Source of the DNA: Scrofimicrobium sp. R131
Lineage (GTDB): Bacteria > Actinomycetota > Actinomycetes > Actinomycetales > Actinomycetaceae
Direction: 5' to 3'
Length of the DNA stretch: 64,000 bases
Assembly: GCF_040256745.1 (NCBI RefSeq)
Contig: NZ_CP138335.1
Span: 558,001 to 622,000 of the forward strand
Of the stretch, positions 11,545 through 21,070 are shown one piece after another. Position 1 is the stretch's first letter; every line of letters begins with the position of its first letter. The notes under the pieces were generated by a model. That model did not search any database. It had not been told where the DNA came from and saw only the letters and a list, made by a program, of their open reading frames with translations. Made by a program: the position numbers and the translations under genes.

Positions 11545-11619
11545 ATGAGCAAGCGTGGACGCAAGCGTCGGGATCGCCGCAAGAAGGCCGCTAATCACGG
11601 TAAGCGCCCCAACAGCTAA
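11545..11619 (+). CDS. 50S ribosomal protein bL37 (24 residues)
   Basis: A 24-codon gene behind a strong GGGAGGAG site, encoding a very basic peptide that starts MSKRGRKRRDRRKK and ends ANHGKRPNS. Length and sequence match bL37, the tiny large-subunit protein first seen in mycobacterial ribosome structures. It lies in the rsrA-kgd gap and is followed at once by a strong terminator. The call rests on sequence similarity from memory; the strong ribosome-binding site and the composition make a real gene very likely. Confidence 0.85.
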   Translation: MSKRGRKRRDRRKKAANHGKRPNS

Positions 11620-11626
11620 CACAGCT

Positions 11627-11666
11627 AAAAAAGGTCCCCCCGCCAGCTGGCAGGGGGACCTTTTTT
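11627..11666. terminator. Bidirectional terminator between bL37 and kgd
   Basis: A 14-bp perfect stem (11627-11640 with 11653-11666) has six A on its left and six T on its right. It can end the sigR-rsrA-bL37 transcript and the convergent kgd transcript. Confidence 0.92.
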
Positions 11667-11682
11667 GCCGCTGGGGCGACGG

Positions 11683-14600
11683 TCAGGCGAAGGCCTCGGC
11701 CAGGATTTCTTCGATCTCCTGCCGGTGCTTCCAGCCGAGCCCGGTGGCGGGGGCGCTGGCGGCTGCCCGCGAAACGACGGACACCTTGCGCTTCAGCTCC
11801 GGGAACAGGTTCAGAGCCAGGAACGGCCAGGGCCCCTGATTCTGCGGCTCGTCCTGAACCCAGACCAGGTCGGCGTGACCCAGGTTGGTCAGGGCGGCAG
11901 TCAGCTCGACCAGCGGGAGCGGGTACAGCTGCTCCAGGCGCACAATCGCAATGTCGGTCCGCCCCTGCTTGGCCCGCTCTTTGGCCAGGTCGTAGTAGAT
12001 CCGGCCGGAGCAGAGCAGCACCTTACGCACGTTCGGACCGTCAAACTCCCGATCCCCCAGCACCGGCTGGAACTCGCCGCTGGTGAACTCGGACAGGCTT
12101 GAAGTTGCCGCGGACAGGCGCAGAAGCTGCTTCGGGGTGAACTCGATCAGGGGTTTGCGCGGGCGCAGGTAGGCCTGTCGGCGCAGCAGGTGGAAGTGGT
12201 TGGCGGGGGTCGAGGGCTGGCAGATCCGCAGGTTGTCTTCGGCGGCCAACTGCAGGTAGCGCTCGATCCGGGCCGACGAGTGGTCGGGGCCCTGCCCCTC
12301 GTACCCGTGCGGCAGCAGCATCACCAGGGATGATTGCTGGCCCCACTTCTGTTCCGCCGAGGAGATGAACTCGTCGATCACCGTCTGGGCGCCGTTGGCG
12401 AAGTCGCCGAACTGGGCCTCCCACAGCACCAGAGTGTCGGGGCGCTCAATTGAGTACCCGTATTCGAACGCCAGCGGGGCGTATTCGGACAGGGTGGAAT
12501 CGTAGATGTAGAAGGGAGCTTGGTCTTCCACCAGGAAGTTCAGCGGGGTGAACTCGCGGCCGTCGTTCTGGTCGTGCAGGGTGGCTTGCCGCTGAACAAA
12601 GGTGGCCCGGCGAGCATCCTGACCGGTCAGGCGCACCGGGGTTCCGTCCATCAGCAGAGTGCCGAGGGCCATCAGTTCGGCAAAGCCCCAGTCCACCGGC
12701 ACTTCCCCGCGAGCCATGGCCAGGCGCTTTTCTCCCAGCTGGCGAATCTTCTTGTGCGGCTCAAACCCGGCGGGGAACGCCACCTGAACTTCGCCGACCC
12801 GCTCCAACTGTTCGGCGGGGGCAGCCGAAGACCAGCCGATCATCATCCCGTGTCCGGGCAGCTGCGCGGTGGGGACTTCCAGGCCGTGACGTTCGTTCGC
12901 CTCGGGCTCCCAGCCGTGTTCGCGGGTCTCCTCCAGGATCGAGGAGAGCTGATTCTCGTACTGGCGGTGGTACTCGGTCGCCTCTTCCAGGGTGATGTCA
13001 CCGCGTCCAACCAGGTTGCGGGTGTAAACCTCGCGGGTGGAAGGAATGGAATCGATCAGCTTGTACATCACCGGCTGGGTCATCGAGGGGTCGTCCCCCT
13101 CGTTGTGGCCGCGCCGACGGTAGCAGACCAGGTCGATCAGGACGTCCTTGTGGAACTCTTCCCGATACTTGAAGGCCAGTCGGGCCATCCGCACCACCGT
13201 CTCGGGGTCGTCCGCGTTTACGTGGAAGATGGGCAGCTGCATGCCCTTAGCCAGGTCGGTGGGGTAGCGGGTGGAGCGGCCGGCCGTGGGACCGGTGGTG
13301 AATCCAATCTGGTTGTTGACGATCACGTGCAGGGTGCCGCCGGTGCGGAACCCGTCCACCTGACTCATGTTGAAGATCTCCGAGACGACGCCCTGGCCAA
13401 TGAAGGCCGCGTCGCCGTGGATCAGGAGGGGGAGGACCGGGAACGAGGGGTCGCCCAGCTCGTCCTGCTTGCCGCGCACCACCCCTTCCAGAACGCCGTT
13501 GGCCGCCTCCAAGTGCGAGGGGTTGGCCGCCAGGTAGACGTTGGTTGCCACCCCGTCGTCAGCCGAGTAAACACCCTCGGTTCCCAGGTGGTACTTGACG
13601 TCGCCCGAGCCGTACTGGTCCTTGTGTTTTTGCCCTTCGAACTCCGAGAAGATCTGCGCAAACGACTTTCCAGCGATGTTGGACAGCACGTTCAGCCGGC
13701 CGCGGTGGGCCATGCCGATAGCCACCTCGTTTAGGCCGGAGCGGGCCGCGGAGTTCAGGACCGCATCCAGGAGCGGAATCAGCGACTCGCCCCCCTCCAG
13801 GGAGAAGCGTTTCTGGCCGACGAACTTGGTTTGGAGGAACTCCTCGAACGCTTCGGCATGAATCAGCGTCTCCAGAATCTGGTGCTGCTCCTCTCGCGAG
13901 GGTTTCTGGTAGGGCTGCTCCACTTCCTTTTGCACCCACAGCCGCTGGGCGGGGTCCTGGATGTGCATGTACTCGATCCCGACGCTGCGGGTGTAGGTGT
14001 CGCGCAGTTGTCGCAGCAGGTCCCGCAGCATCATCTGGTTCGTCCCGCCGAATCCGCCGGTGGGGAAGACCCGGTCCAGGTCCCAGACGTTCAGCCCGTA
14101 GCGGGACAGCTCCAGGTCCGGGTGGTGGCGCACGCGGTAGGCGAGCGGATCGGTGTCGGCGGCCAGGTGGCCGCGGGAGCGGTAGGCGTGGATCAGCTCG
14201 ACAATCCGGGCCGGCTTGCCCTTGTCGCGCTCCGCGTCGTAGACGACGTCGCGCTCCCACCGGTAGGGCGGGTAGGGCACTTTCAGCGAGGAGAAGACGC
14301 GGTCGTAGAAGCCGTCCTCCCCGGTCAGTTTGCGGTGGACGAGGCGGAGGAACTCACCCGAACCGGCGCCCTGGATCACCCGGTGGTCGTAGGTGGAGGT
14401 GACGTACATGATTTTCCCGACCCCGATTTGGGCGAGGCGCTCCAGCGGGAGGCCCGCCCACTCGGCCGGGTAGTCGGTGGCGCCAACGCCGATGATGACC
14501 CCCTGGCCGGGCATCAGCCGCGGCACCGAGTGGGTGGTTCCGATCGTGCCGGGGTTGGTCAGGGAGACCGAGGCCCCCTGGAAGTCGGCGGCGCTCAGCT

Positions 14601-15390
14601 GACCGTCGCGGGCCCGCACAATCAGGTCGTTGCAGGCATCGCGGAACTGCAGGAACGTCAGGGTGTCGGCCTCTTTCACCACCGGTACCAGCAGGGAACG
14701 GGAGCCGTCAGCGCGAGGCACATCGATGGCCAGGCCGAGGCCCACGTGGGCGAAGTTCTCAATCGAGGGTTTGCCGTCCTGCTCCAGGTAGCGCACGTTC
14801 ATGGACGGCATCTCCACCAGCGCCTCCACCAGCGCGTACCCAATCAGGTGGGTGAAGGAGACCTTGCCCCCAACGGTGCGCTCCAGGTGGGCGTTGATCA
14901 CGGCCCGGTTTTCGATCAGCAGCTTGGCGGGAATCTGGCGGGCCGAGGTGGCGGTGGGGACGGCCAGAGAGGCCTCCATGTTCTTCACCACCGCGCGGGC
15001 CGACCCCTTGAGGCGGGCCACTGCCTGCTCGGGGGCCGCCTGACCGCGTCGCGCGGCCGGGGAGGACTGGCCGTGGGTGCGAGTGTAAGGCGAGGTCGCC
15101 TCGCTGACGGCGGTGGGCGGGGCGGGTGGCAGGTCGGAGCGGGCGACCGAGACCACATTTGTCTCTTCGCCGGCGAAGGCCTCCTCAGCCGAAACCGTGG
15201 ACTCGCTAAGGAGCGCCTCGGTTCCCTGATGGGCCACCGCGTTCACTCCCTCTTCTGGCTTTCGAGTGAAGAACTCCCGCCAGGCCGGACTGACCGAATC
15301 TGGTGAGGCGATAAACGCCTCATACATCTGTGCGACGTACCATTCATTCGGACCCCAGTCACTGTGTTCCGACTCGATGTTGGTAGTCAA
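11683..15390 (-). CDS. kgd: Multifunctional 2-oxoglutarate dehydrogenase E1/E2 (Kgd, SucA-type)
   Basis: A 1235-residue fusion like mycobacterial Kgd. The order is a short N-terminal helix (WGPNEWYVAQMYEAF), a Pro/Ala linker, an E2 succinyltransferase-like domain ending in TSTYDHRVIQGAGSGEF, and the thiamine-dependent E1 (GMAHRGRLNVLSNIAGKSF, HGDAAFIGQGVVSE, VIVNNQIGFTT). It has no lipoyl domain of its own, as in Kgd. It converts 2-oxoglutarate to succinyl-CoA with partner E2/E3, or decarboxylates it. The start is TTG at 15390 behind AAGGGGG. In relatives the fork-head protein GarA inhibits this enzyme; garA is not in the window. Confidence 0.95.
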   Translation of the reverse strand: MTTNIESEHSDWGPNEWYVAQMYEAFIASPDSVSPAWREFFTRKPEEGVNAVAHQGTEALLSESTVSAEEAFAGEETNVVSVARSDLPPAPPTAVSEATSPYTRTHGQSSPAARRGQAAPEQAVARLKGSARAVVKNMEASLAVPTATSARQIPAKLLIENRAVINAHLERTVGGKVSFTHLIGYALVEALVEMPSMNVRYLEQDGKPSIENFAHVGLGLAIDVPRADGSRSLLVPVVKEADTLTFLQFRDACNDLIVRARDGQLSAADFQGASVSLTNPGTIGTTHSVPRLMPGQGVIIGVGATDYPAEWAGLPLERLAQIGVGKIMYVTSTYDHRVIQGAGSGEFLRLVHRKLTGEDGFYDRVFSSLKVPYPPYRWERDVVYDAERDKGKPARIVELIHAYRSRGHLAADTDPLAYRVRHHPDLELSRYGLNVWDLDRVFPTGGFGGTNQMMLRDLLRQLRDTYTRSVGIEYMHIQDPAQRLWVQKEVEQPYQKPSREEQHQILETLIHAEAFEEFLQTKFVGQKRFSLEGGESLIPLLDAVLNSAARSGLNEVAIGMAHRGRLNVLSNIAGKSFAQIFSEFEGQKHKDQYGSGDVKYHLGTEGVYSADDGVATNVYLAANPSHLEAANGVLEGVVRGKQDELGDPSFPVLPLLIHGDAAFIGQGVVSEIFNMSQVDGFRTGGTLHVIVNNQIGFTTGPTAGRSTRYPTDLAKGMQLPIFHVNADDPETVVRMARLAFKYREEFHKDVLIDLVCYRRRGHNEGDDPSMTQPVMYKLIDSIPSTREVYTRNLVGRGDITLEEATEYHRQYENQLSSILEETREHGWEPEANERHGLEVPTAQLPGHGMMIGWSSAAPAEQLERVGEVQVAFPAGFEPHKKIRQLGEKRLAMARGEVPVDWGFAELMALGTLLMDGTPVRLTGQDARRATFVQRQATLHDQNDGREFTPLNFLVEDQAPFYIYDSTLSEYAPLAFEYGYSIERPDTLVLWEAQFGDFANGAQTVIDEFISSAEQKWGQQSSLVMLLPHGYEGQGPDHSSARIERYLQLAAEDNLRICQPSTPANHFHLLRRQAYLRPRKPLIEFTPKQLLRLSAATSSLSEFTSGEFQPVLGDREFDGPNVRKVLLCSGRIYYDLAKERAKQGRTDIAIVRLEQLYPLPLVELTAALTNLGHADLVWVQDEPQNQGPWPFLALNLFPELKRKVSVVSRAAASAPATGLGWKHRQEIEEILAEAFA

Positions 15391-15605
15391 AGAAGCCCCC
15401 TTGCAACGTGGTGTGTTTCCCCTAGTCTATGCCGGTTTGAGGACCAATGTCTCGATGTGAAGATAATCAACTAACCCTTGAGGAAGTGCAGACCAAACGG
15501 GTAATCAACCAAGACGATTTGTTGATCTTCCTCGCACTGTTCTGACGGCCAGGACTTGACCAGCTATGATTGACAAATCATGGACAGTGACAGTTACACC
15601 CGCAC

Positions 15606-16904
15606 ATGTTAGTAGATGTGTTATTGATCCTGCTGGGCATCGTGCTCACGTTTGGCACAGCAGTTTTCGTCGCCGCAGAGTTCTCGTTCGTCGCGCTGGA
15701 CCAGGCTTCCGTCGCTCAAAAGGCGGAAACCGGGGGTGCGCGGATCAACCTGGTGCTCAAAGGCCTCCGCACCCTCTCCACCCAGCTCTCGGGCGCCCAG
15801 GTTGGGATTACCCTGACCACCATTTTGCTGGGCTACACCACCCAGGTGGCATTGGCCGACCTCCTCACCGAGTGGATGGGTGGGTGGGGCTGGGCCGTCG
15901 CCGGCCTGGTGGCCGGGCTGGTGGCCGCCCTCCTCGTCAACGGTTTCTCGATGCTGTTTGGCGAGCTGGTGCCCAAGAACATGGCGCTGGCGGACCCGCT
16001 CAAGACCGCCTCGCTGGTCGCCCCCCTGCAGTTGGGGTTCACCTGGCTGTTCAAGCCGGTGATCACCATGTTGAACGGATCGGCCAACTTCATTCTGCAC
16101 CGGTTCGGGATTGAGCCCCAGGAAGAGATTTCCTCGGCGCGCTCGGCGGCTGAGCTGGAAGCGCTAGTGCGCCACTCGGCCGAGCTTGGAACCCTGGACG
16201 AGGGGACCGCGGACCTGCTGACCAAATCCATCACCATGGAGGGTCTGACCGCGCAGGACGTGATGACCGACCGGGGGCGGATGACCACCCTGACCGAAGA
16301 GTCGACCGCCGCCGACGTGGTAGAGGCGGCCCGTGCCAGCGGCCACTCCCGCTTCCCGATCATCGGCTCCACCAGCGATGACGTGGTCGGGCTGGTGAAC
16401 CTGCGCCGGGCGATTGCGGTGCCCTACGAGCGCCGAGGCGAAGTCCCCGTGATGTCCTCCTCCCTGTCGATTCCTCCGCCGCTGGTTCCCGAAACCATGC
16501 GGTTGGCTCCGCTCCTGGTCCAACTGCGCGACGAGGGGATGCAGATGGCGGTCGTCGTGGACGAGTACGGCGGCACCTCGGGCATCGTCACCCTGGAAGA
16601 CGTGGTGGAAGAGATCGTGGGCGAGGTCAGCGACGAGCATGACCGGCGCCGCCTCGGGATCCGGACCGCGGGCCCGGGTCGCTATCGGGTTCCCGGGACC
16701 CTTCGGCCTGATGAGCTGGCGGACCAAACCGGGATTGACCTGCCTGAGGATGGCCACTACGAAACCCTGGCGGGGCTGGTCATCTCGCACCTGGATCGGA
16801 TCCCCGAAGTCGGGGACCGAGTGGAAGTGAACGGAGTAACGCTGGAAGTTAGAGCGATGGAGCGGCGCCGGATTGTCACGCTGCTGGTGGAGGAGAAACG
16901 ATGA
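15606..16904 (+). CDS. CNNM/CBS-domain membrane protein (hemolysin C/CorC family), first copy
   Basis: A 432-residue protein with an N-terminal DUF21/CNNM membrane domain (four hydrophobic segments within residues 1-140), a CBS pair (about 200-330, with DVMTDRGRMTTL and VVVDEYGGTSGIVTLEDVVEEIVGE) and a C-terminal CorC/HlyC domain. The family is linked to Mg/Co efflux and metal tolerance; 'hemolysin' is a historical name. It is coupled to the next paralogue by an ATGA overlap. The ribosome-binding site ahead of ATG 15606 is weak. Confidence 0.87.
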   Translation: MLVDVLLILLGIVLTFGTAVFVAAEFSFVALDQASVAQKAETGGARINLVLKGLRTLSTQLSGAQVGITLTTILLGYTTQVALADLLTEWMGGWGWAVAGLVAGLVAALLVNGFSMLFGELVPKNMALADPLKTASLVAPLQLGFTWLFKPVITMLNGSANFILHRFGIEPQEEISSARSAAELEALVRHSAELGTLDEGTADLLTKSITMEGLTAQDVMTDRGRMTTLTEESTAADVVEAARASGHSRFPIIGSTSDDVVGLVNLRRAIAVPYERRGEVPVMSSSLSIPPPLVPETMRLAPLLVQLRDEGMQMAVVVDEYGGTSGIVTLEDVVEEIVGEVSDEHDRRRLGIRTAGPGRYRVPGTLRPDELADQTGIDLPEDGHYETLAGLVISHLDRIPEVGDRVEVNGVTLEVRAMERRRIVTLLVEEKR

Positions 16905-17962
16905 GCCCGTGGTGGGGCCTGGGCCTAACCGTAGTGTTCCTGGCCATCAACGCTTTCTTTGTCGGCGCCGAGTTCGCCGTCACCAGCTCCCGACGTTCCC
17001 AAATTGAACCGCTGGTCGCCGAGGGGCGGCGCGGATCGGCGCAGGCGCTCTATGCCCTCGAACACGTGTCCCTGATGCTGGCCATTTGCCAGCTGGGGAT
17101 CACCGTCATGTCGACTTCGCTGGGCGTTATTGCCGAGCCGGCCCTGGCTCACCTGCTGGCCGTTCCCCTGGAAGCCCTGGGCGCCTCGTCGGTCACGGTC
17201 CACGCGATTTCGTTCGTGCTGGCCCTGCTGATCGTTCTCTACCTGCACGTGGTCTTCGGTGAAATGGTGCCGAAGAACATTTCGATTGCGAACCCGCAGA
17301 AGCTGCTGCTGTGGTTGGCGCCTCCGCTGGTGACGATTGGCCACGTGATCCGCCCGCTGGTGGTAGCGATGGACAAGACCGCCAACTGGTTCCTCCGCCG
17401 GTTCCACATTGAGCCCAGTGCGGAAATTTCTGCCACCTTCACGGTGGAAGAGGTAGCCAACATCGTGCAGATCTCCCAGGAGGAAGGCAAGCTGACCGAC
17501 GAACTTGGGCTGCTGACCGGGACCCTGGAGTTCTCGGCCGAACAGGCCCGCGGGGTGATGGTCCCGTTGGAATCTTTAACCACCGTCCAGGACACCTGCA
17601 CGCCGGCCGAGTTGGAACGGGCGGTCGCTCAGACCGGCTACTCCCGGTTCCCGGTGGAGCGCGGCGGCCAGATCATCGGGTACGTCCACGTGAAGGACGT
17701 CCTCTACGCCGACGAGGAAACCCGCGAACAGGTCATCCCCGAATGGCGAATCCGGCCGCTGATCCGGCTGGAAGCCGACGAGGAGATCGAAGAGGTTCTG
17801 CGCCAGATGCAAAAGTCCGGGACCCACATGGCGGCCGTCGTGCCCGATCTGGACACTGAGAGCGAGGACCTGCTCGGCCTGATCTTCCTGGAGGACGTGC
17901 TGGAGCTACTGGTGGGCGAAGTTCGAGACAGTCTGCAGCGGACCATTGGTCCGCCCGCCTAG
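16901..17962 (+). CDS. CNNM/CBS-domain membrane protein, second copy
   Basis: A 353-residue paralogue with a DUF21/CNNM membrane domain (segments within residues 1-150, including VFGEMVPKNISIANP) and a CBS pair (about 205-335, with AAVVPDLDTESEDLLGLIFLEDVLELLVGE). It lacks the C-terminal CorC domain of its neighbour, as is usual for the second member of such actinobacterial pairs (compare Rv1841c/Rv1842c). The two may work as a heteromer. The start overlaps the previous stop. Confidence 0.87.
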   Translation: MSPWWGLGLTVVFLAINAFFVGAEFAVTSSRRSQIEPLVAEGRRGSAQALYALEHVSLMLAICQLGITVMSTSLGVIAEPALAHLLAVPLEALGASSVTVHAISFVLALLIVLYLHVVFGEMVPKNISIANPQKLLLWLAPPLVTIGHVIRPLVVAMDKTANWFLRRFHIEPSAEISATFTVEEVANIVQISQEEGKLTDELGLLTGTLEFSAEQARGVMVPLESLTTVQDTCTPAELERAVAQTGYSRFPVERGGQIIGYVHVKDVLYADEETREQVIPEWRIRPLIRLEADEEIEEVLRQMQKSGTHMAAVVPDLDTESEDLLGLIFLEDVLELLVGEVRDSLQRTIGPPA

Positions 17963-18038
17963 CTTAGTGATAATCTTCTCACGGGCCGAAAGCGGCTCCC
18001 GATTGGCGGTAGGCTAGCAACAAAATCGGAAGGATTCA

Positions 18039-18836
18039 GTGTTGGTGACAGCAAGTGAACAGCCGCAGTGCCCGCTGCCCTCTCGGCGGCAGGTGCACGC
18101 TCCTGCTCACCGTCCCGCTCGTCCTTCCCGCAAACCCCAGGTAATGCTCGGGGTGGTTGCGCTCACCGTTCCCCTGGTTGGCTTCGCTTCTGCAGCGCAA
18201 AAGGACCCGGGAACCGAGAAGGTGCTGGGGAACTTCGGGGGGCATGAGGACTGGGGCAACGCCGAGTCGATCTCAGATGAGTTGCTGGCGGTCCCGGCCG
18301 CCGCCTCGCGCGCCAAAGTGCGAACCCCGATCGAAGTGTGCGTCGCCGCCGATCAGTCGGCCGACGGGGCGCGCCAAGTCCTGCAGCGATCAAACACGAT
18401 CTGGCCCCTGCAGGAGGGGTCCTTCACCGTGGCTTCCGAGTTCAGCTGGCGCGTTTCGCCCATCTCGGGGGAGTTGTTGCAGCACGAGGGGGTCGACCTG
18501 GCCGCCGCGTCAGACACACCCATCTATGCCGCCATGGACGGAATCGTCACCGAGGTGGGTTACAACGACCGCTCCGGCAACTACATTGAGTTGACCCACG
18601 AGACTGACGACGGCATCTACCACACCTACTACATGCACCAGTGGGCGGAAAACATCCTGGTAACTGAGGGTCAGGCCGTCACCGCGGGTGAGCAAATCGG
18701 GGGCGTCGGCTCGACCGGATGGTCGACCGGGCCCCACCTGCATTTTGAGGTGCGAACGGCCGCCGACGAGCCGGTGGATCCGGTTGAGTGGCTGGCCGCT
18801 CACGACGCTGTCTATCTGGGGGAGGCGTGCCAGTGA
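18039..18836 (+). CDS. Secreted M23-family metallopeptidase
   Basis: A 265-residue protein with a long basic N-terminus and a signal-like hydrophobic segment (VMLGVVALTVPLVGFASA, about residues 36-53). The LytM domain has the zinc ligands H-x3-D (LQHEGVDLAAASD) and HLHFE near the end. M23 enzymes cut peptide cross-links of peptidoglycan. The start is GTG 18039 (another GTG at 18045 fits the GAAGGA site as well). It is followed directly by the glycerophosphodiesterase gene, with a GTGA-type overlap. Confidence 0.87.
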   Translation: MLVTASEQPQCPLPSRRQVHAPAHRPARPSRKPQVMLGVVALTVPLVGFASAAQKDPGTEKVLGNFGGHEDWGNAESISDELLAVPAAASRAKVRTPIEVCVAADQSADGARQVLQRSNTIWPLQEGSFTVASEFSWRVSPISGELLQHEGVDLAAASDTPIYAAMDGIVTEVGYNDRSGNYIELTHETDDGIYHTYYMHQWAENILVTEGQAVTAGEQIGGVGSTGWSTGPHLHFEVRTAADEPVDPVEWLAAHDAVYLGEACQ

Positions 18837-19609
18837 TCCCGGTGGCTGCCAACCCGTATCCGCACATTTTTGCGCACCGGGGAGGGGCGGACGAAGCCCC
18901 GGAAAACACTCTGAGCGCGTTTCGCCAGGCCCAGAGCCTCGGGGTGCGCTACCTGGAGACGGATGCCCAGCTGACGGCCGACGGGGTCGTGGTCCTCAGC
19001 CATGACGAGGTGGTGGACCGATGCTACGACGGGACCGGCCCGATTAGCTCCTTCACCTGGGATGAACTGTCCAAGCTGCGAAACTCCGCCGGGGAAGCCA
19101 TGCCCCGTCTCGACGAGGCGCTGGCCGAGTTTCCGGACCTGTACTTCAACATTGATGCCAAGACCGACGAGGTGGCCGAGCCGTTGCTGGAGACGCTCAC
19201 CGAGGCCGGGGCCCTTGGTCGCTCTTTGATCGCCTCCTTCTCGGAGAAACGGCTGAACCGGATTCGTGAGCTGGGAGGAGAGGAACTCTCCACCTCGCTC
19301 GGGGTTGCGGCAGTGGTCCGACTGATGCTGGCGGCCGAGACTGTGTCCGCGGCTGAGACCTGGCGAGTCGACGGTCCAGGCCGCTCCGTCCGCGCCGTGC
19401 AGGTGCCGGAGAAGACCAGGGGGATCCGGGTGGTCAATCCCAGGTTTATTGCGACCGCTCACACAGCCGGGCTGGCAGTGCACGTTTGGACCGTGAACGA
19501 GCCGGCCGCCATGGTTCGACTGTTGGACTGGGGCGTGGACGGGATTGTTACCGACCGGCCCACGATGCTGCGCGAGATCCTGCGGGTCCGCGGCCAGTGG
19601 TCCGAGTAG
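18833..19609 (+). CDS. Glycerophosphodiester phosphodiesterase
   Basis: A 258-residue GDPD TIM barrel. Catalytic motifs are HRGGADEAPENT (first His and the E-N-T), LETDAQLTADGVVVLSHD (metal-binding E-x-D and second His) and late HVWTVNEPAAM. It hydrolyses glycerophosphodiesters to glycerol 3-phosphate and an alcohol. I start at GTG 18833 because GGGGGAGG lies about 8 nt upstream and the codon overlaps the preceding stop; a longer frame from 18788 lacks such a site. No signal peptide, so it is probably cytoplasmic. Confidence 0.88.
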   Translation: MIPVAANPYPHIFAHRGGADEAPENTLSAFRQAQSLGVRYLETDAQLTADGVVVLSHDEVVDRCYDGTGPISSFTWDELSKLRNSAGEAMPRLDEALAEFPDLYFNIDAKTDEVAEPLLETLTEAGALGRSLIASFSEKRLNRIRELGGEELSTSLGVAAVVRLMLAAETVSAAETWRVDGPGRSVRAVQVPEKTRGIRVVNPRFIATAHTAGLAVHVWTVNEPAAMVRLLDWGVDGIVTDRPTMLREILRVRGQWSE

Positions 19610-19725
19610 GTTAGCGCCACCATTTCTCGATTTCTCAACTAGCCGCGCCGAGCTCTGACCAAAGTAGTTCAAGAGTTGAAAGACCTGCTACAGTGGTGGG
19701 CGAACCCGAACGAAAGGTTTTTTTG

Positions 19726-20283
19726 ATGAATTCAGTAGTCCGTGCTCGCGTTCAAGTGAACTCGCTAGTCCGTAGTGCCGCAGCTGTTGTGGGTGGAGTC
19801 GCCGCTCTGACGCTGCTGTCGCAAGTCACCATCCCGCTGCCCTTTACCCCCGTCCCACTGTCCCTCGGGACGCTCGGGGCGATGCTGCTGGGGGTCTTCC
19901 TTGGATCCAAGCGAGGAGTCGCCGCCGCGGCTCTGTACGCGGTCCTGGGAATGGTCGGAGCCCCGGTCTTTGCCGGATGGAGTTCCGGCGTGATGATTGT
20001 CTCTTTTGGTTACGTGCTGGGCTATGTGGCTGCCGCCGGCCTAATGGGTCTTTGGATGGAACGCGCCCGCCACGGGGGTTACTTCTCCGCCCTGGGGGCA
20101 ACCTTGGGAAGCAGCGTAATTATCTATCTTTTCGGCCTTGGCTGGATGATGGGGATGTTCGCCATGCCGCTGGAACAGGCCCTGGCCCTGGGGGTCGTGC
20201 CGTTCCTGGTGGGCGATGCGCTCAAGTCTTTGGTGATCGCCGGCACTGCCCGCGCGCTCAAGGGACGTCGCATTCCCTGGTAG
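19726..20283 (+). CDS. bioY: Biotin transporter substrate-binding subunit BioY
   Basis: A 185-residue integral membrane protein with about six hydrophobic segments. The segment IPLPFTPVPLSLGTLGAMLLG matches the BioY signature, followed by GMVGAPVFAGWSSG. BioY is the S component of an ECF biotin importer; the energising BioM/BioN parts are not in the window, so it may use a shared ECF module or act alone. Start ATG 19726 sits behind GAAAGG; the frame is open upstream to 19693. It is a single-gene unit. Confidence 0.92.
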   Translation: MNSVVRARVQVNSLVRSAAAVVGGVAALTLLSQVTIPLPFTPVPLSLGTLGAMLLGVFLGSKRGVAAAALYAVLGMVGAPVFAGWSSGVMIVSFGYVLGYVAAAGLMGLWMERARHGGYFSALGATLGSSVIIYLFGLGWMMGMFAMPLEQALALGVVPFLVGDALKSLVIAGTARALKGRRIPW

Positions 20284-20300
20284 ACTAGATGAGTCTACTG

Positions 20301-20376
20301 GCCCCGATAGCTCAGTGGATAGAGCGTTCGCCTCCGGAGCGAAAGGTCGCAGGTTCGAATCCTGTTCGGGGTACCA
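20301..20376 (+). tRNA. tRNA-Arg (anticodon CCG)
   Basis: A complete cloverleaf with a 7-bp acceptor stem (GCCCCGA with TCGGGGT, G1-U72 wobble), the D arm, the anticodon stem TTCGC/GCGAA enclosing CTCCGGA (anticodon CCG), a T arm with GGTTCGAATCC, and an encoded CCA end. It reads the CGG arginine codon. It lies at the edge of a gene-poor stretch before the sugar-use genes. Confidence 0.96.
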
Positions 20377-21024
20377 ACACACTGGCGTGATAGCGCCGAA
20401 AGGTCCCGCTTATGCGGTGTTTAGGGCCAGCTAGCTTCCACCGTGGTTTCCATCCAAACTGACTGATTTCCGCTCTTCCATTCCCCGATATTGGCCGGCC
20501 CCCCGGTCCCGTATTTAGCCGAGTATGCAGGTGATACGAATGGCGGAGCCTGCTGGTGCCATCCCGGATCGACAGCACGGATGAAGAGCTGATCGGGCGT
20601 TTGGGGCATGTTCGTCAGGATGGCCCGGCGCGGGTGAGGGGCAGCCCCACAGATGCCCGAGCAGCGTAGCCCCAAGTCATATCTGACTGGAGTTGAGCTG
20701 CGGTACCCGTATGTTAGACAAGACAGAGGCAAGTGCGAAGCCTCGACTCTAAGCACTGAGCCCGTTTCGGATAGGTAGAACCACCTGGTCGGCTGCTCAA
20801 AATCTGCTGCCACAACCCACCAGATTTGTCATGACAACAGCCGCATCGAAGGTTGATTGGGGGTGAGTACGGGCGAAACTCGCCGATTGTGCTGAGTTCA
20901 GGCAAGGTCGGATTGCGGCGTCGACCAAGAGCTCCTGTTGCCGCAAGTTGCCGCCAGGATTGGTGCTAGATGACTCTGTCGGTCGGGTTAGATAACAAAA
21001 TGATGTCGGTATATGGGTAAACCA

Positions 21025-21052
21025 TTGACATAGTGATGCCAAAAGTTCTAAC
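21025..21052 (+). promoter_or_regulatory. Promoter of the first fucosyl-glycan locus
   Basis: A consensus -35 TTGACA (21025-21030), a 16-nt spacer and a -10 TCTAAC (21047-21052). The operator starts 6 nt further on. The same spacing is seen at the CUT2 transporter promoter. Confidence 0.65.
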
Positions 21053-21058
21053 ATCAGA

Positions 21059-21070
21059 GAAATCGATTTC
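21059..21070. promoter_or_regulatory. LacI-type operator GAAATCGATTTC (site 1)
   Basis: A perfect 12-bp palindrome just downstream of the -10 box, so a bound repressor would cover the transcription start. An identical site precedes the CUT2 transporter (29928-29939), with variants before the isomerase (31268) and the LacI gene (31053). Confidence 0.75.

Noticed and set aside
12520-15306. Two long plus-strand frames (404 and 491 residues) opposite kgd
   Set aside because: Rich in Val, Gly, His and Gln in the way typical of antisense of GC3-biased genes; no ribosome-binding site, and kgd motifs cover the full length.
19621-19725. Possible biotin-repressor site upstream of bioY
   Set aside because: No BirA-type inverted repeat is seen; a TTGAAA and a TACAGT are only 7 nt apart, so they do not form a normal promoter.
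20041-20382. A minus-strand frame starting MCWYPEQDSNLRPF
   Set aside because: This is the well-known false translation of an antisense tRNA gene.
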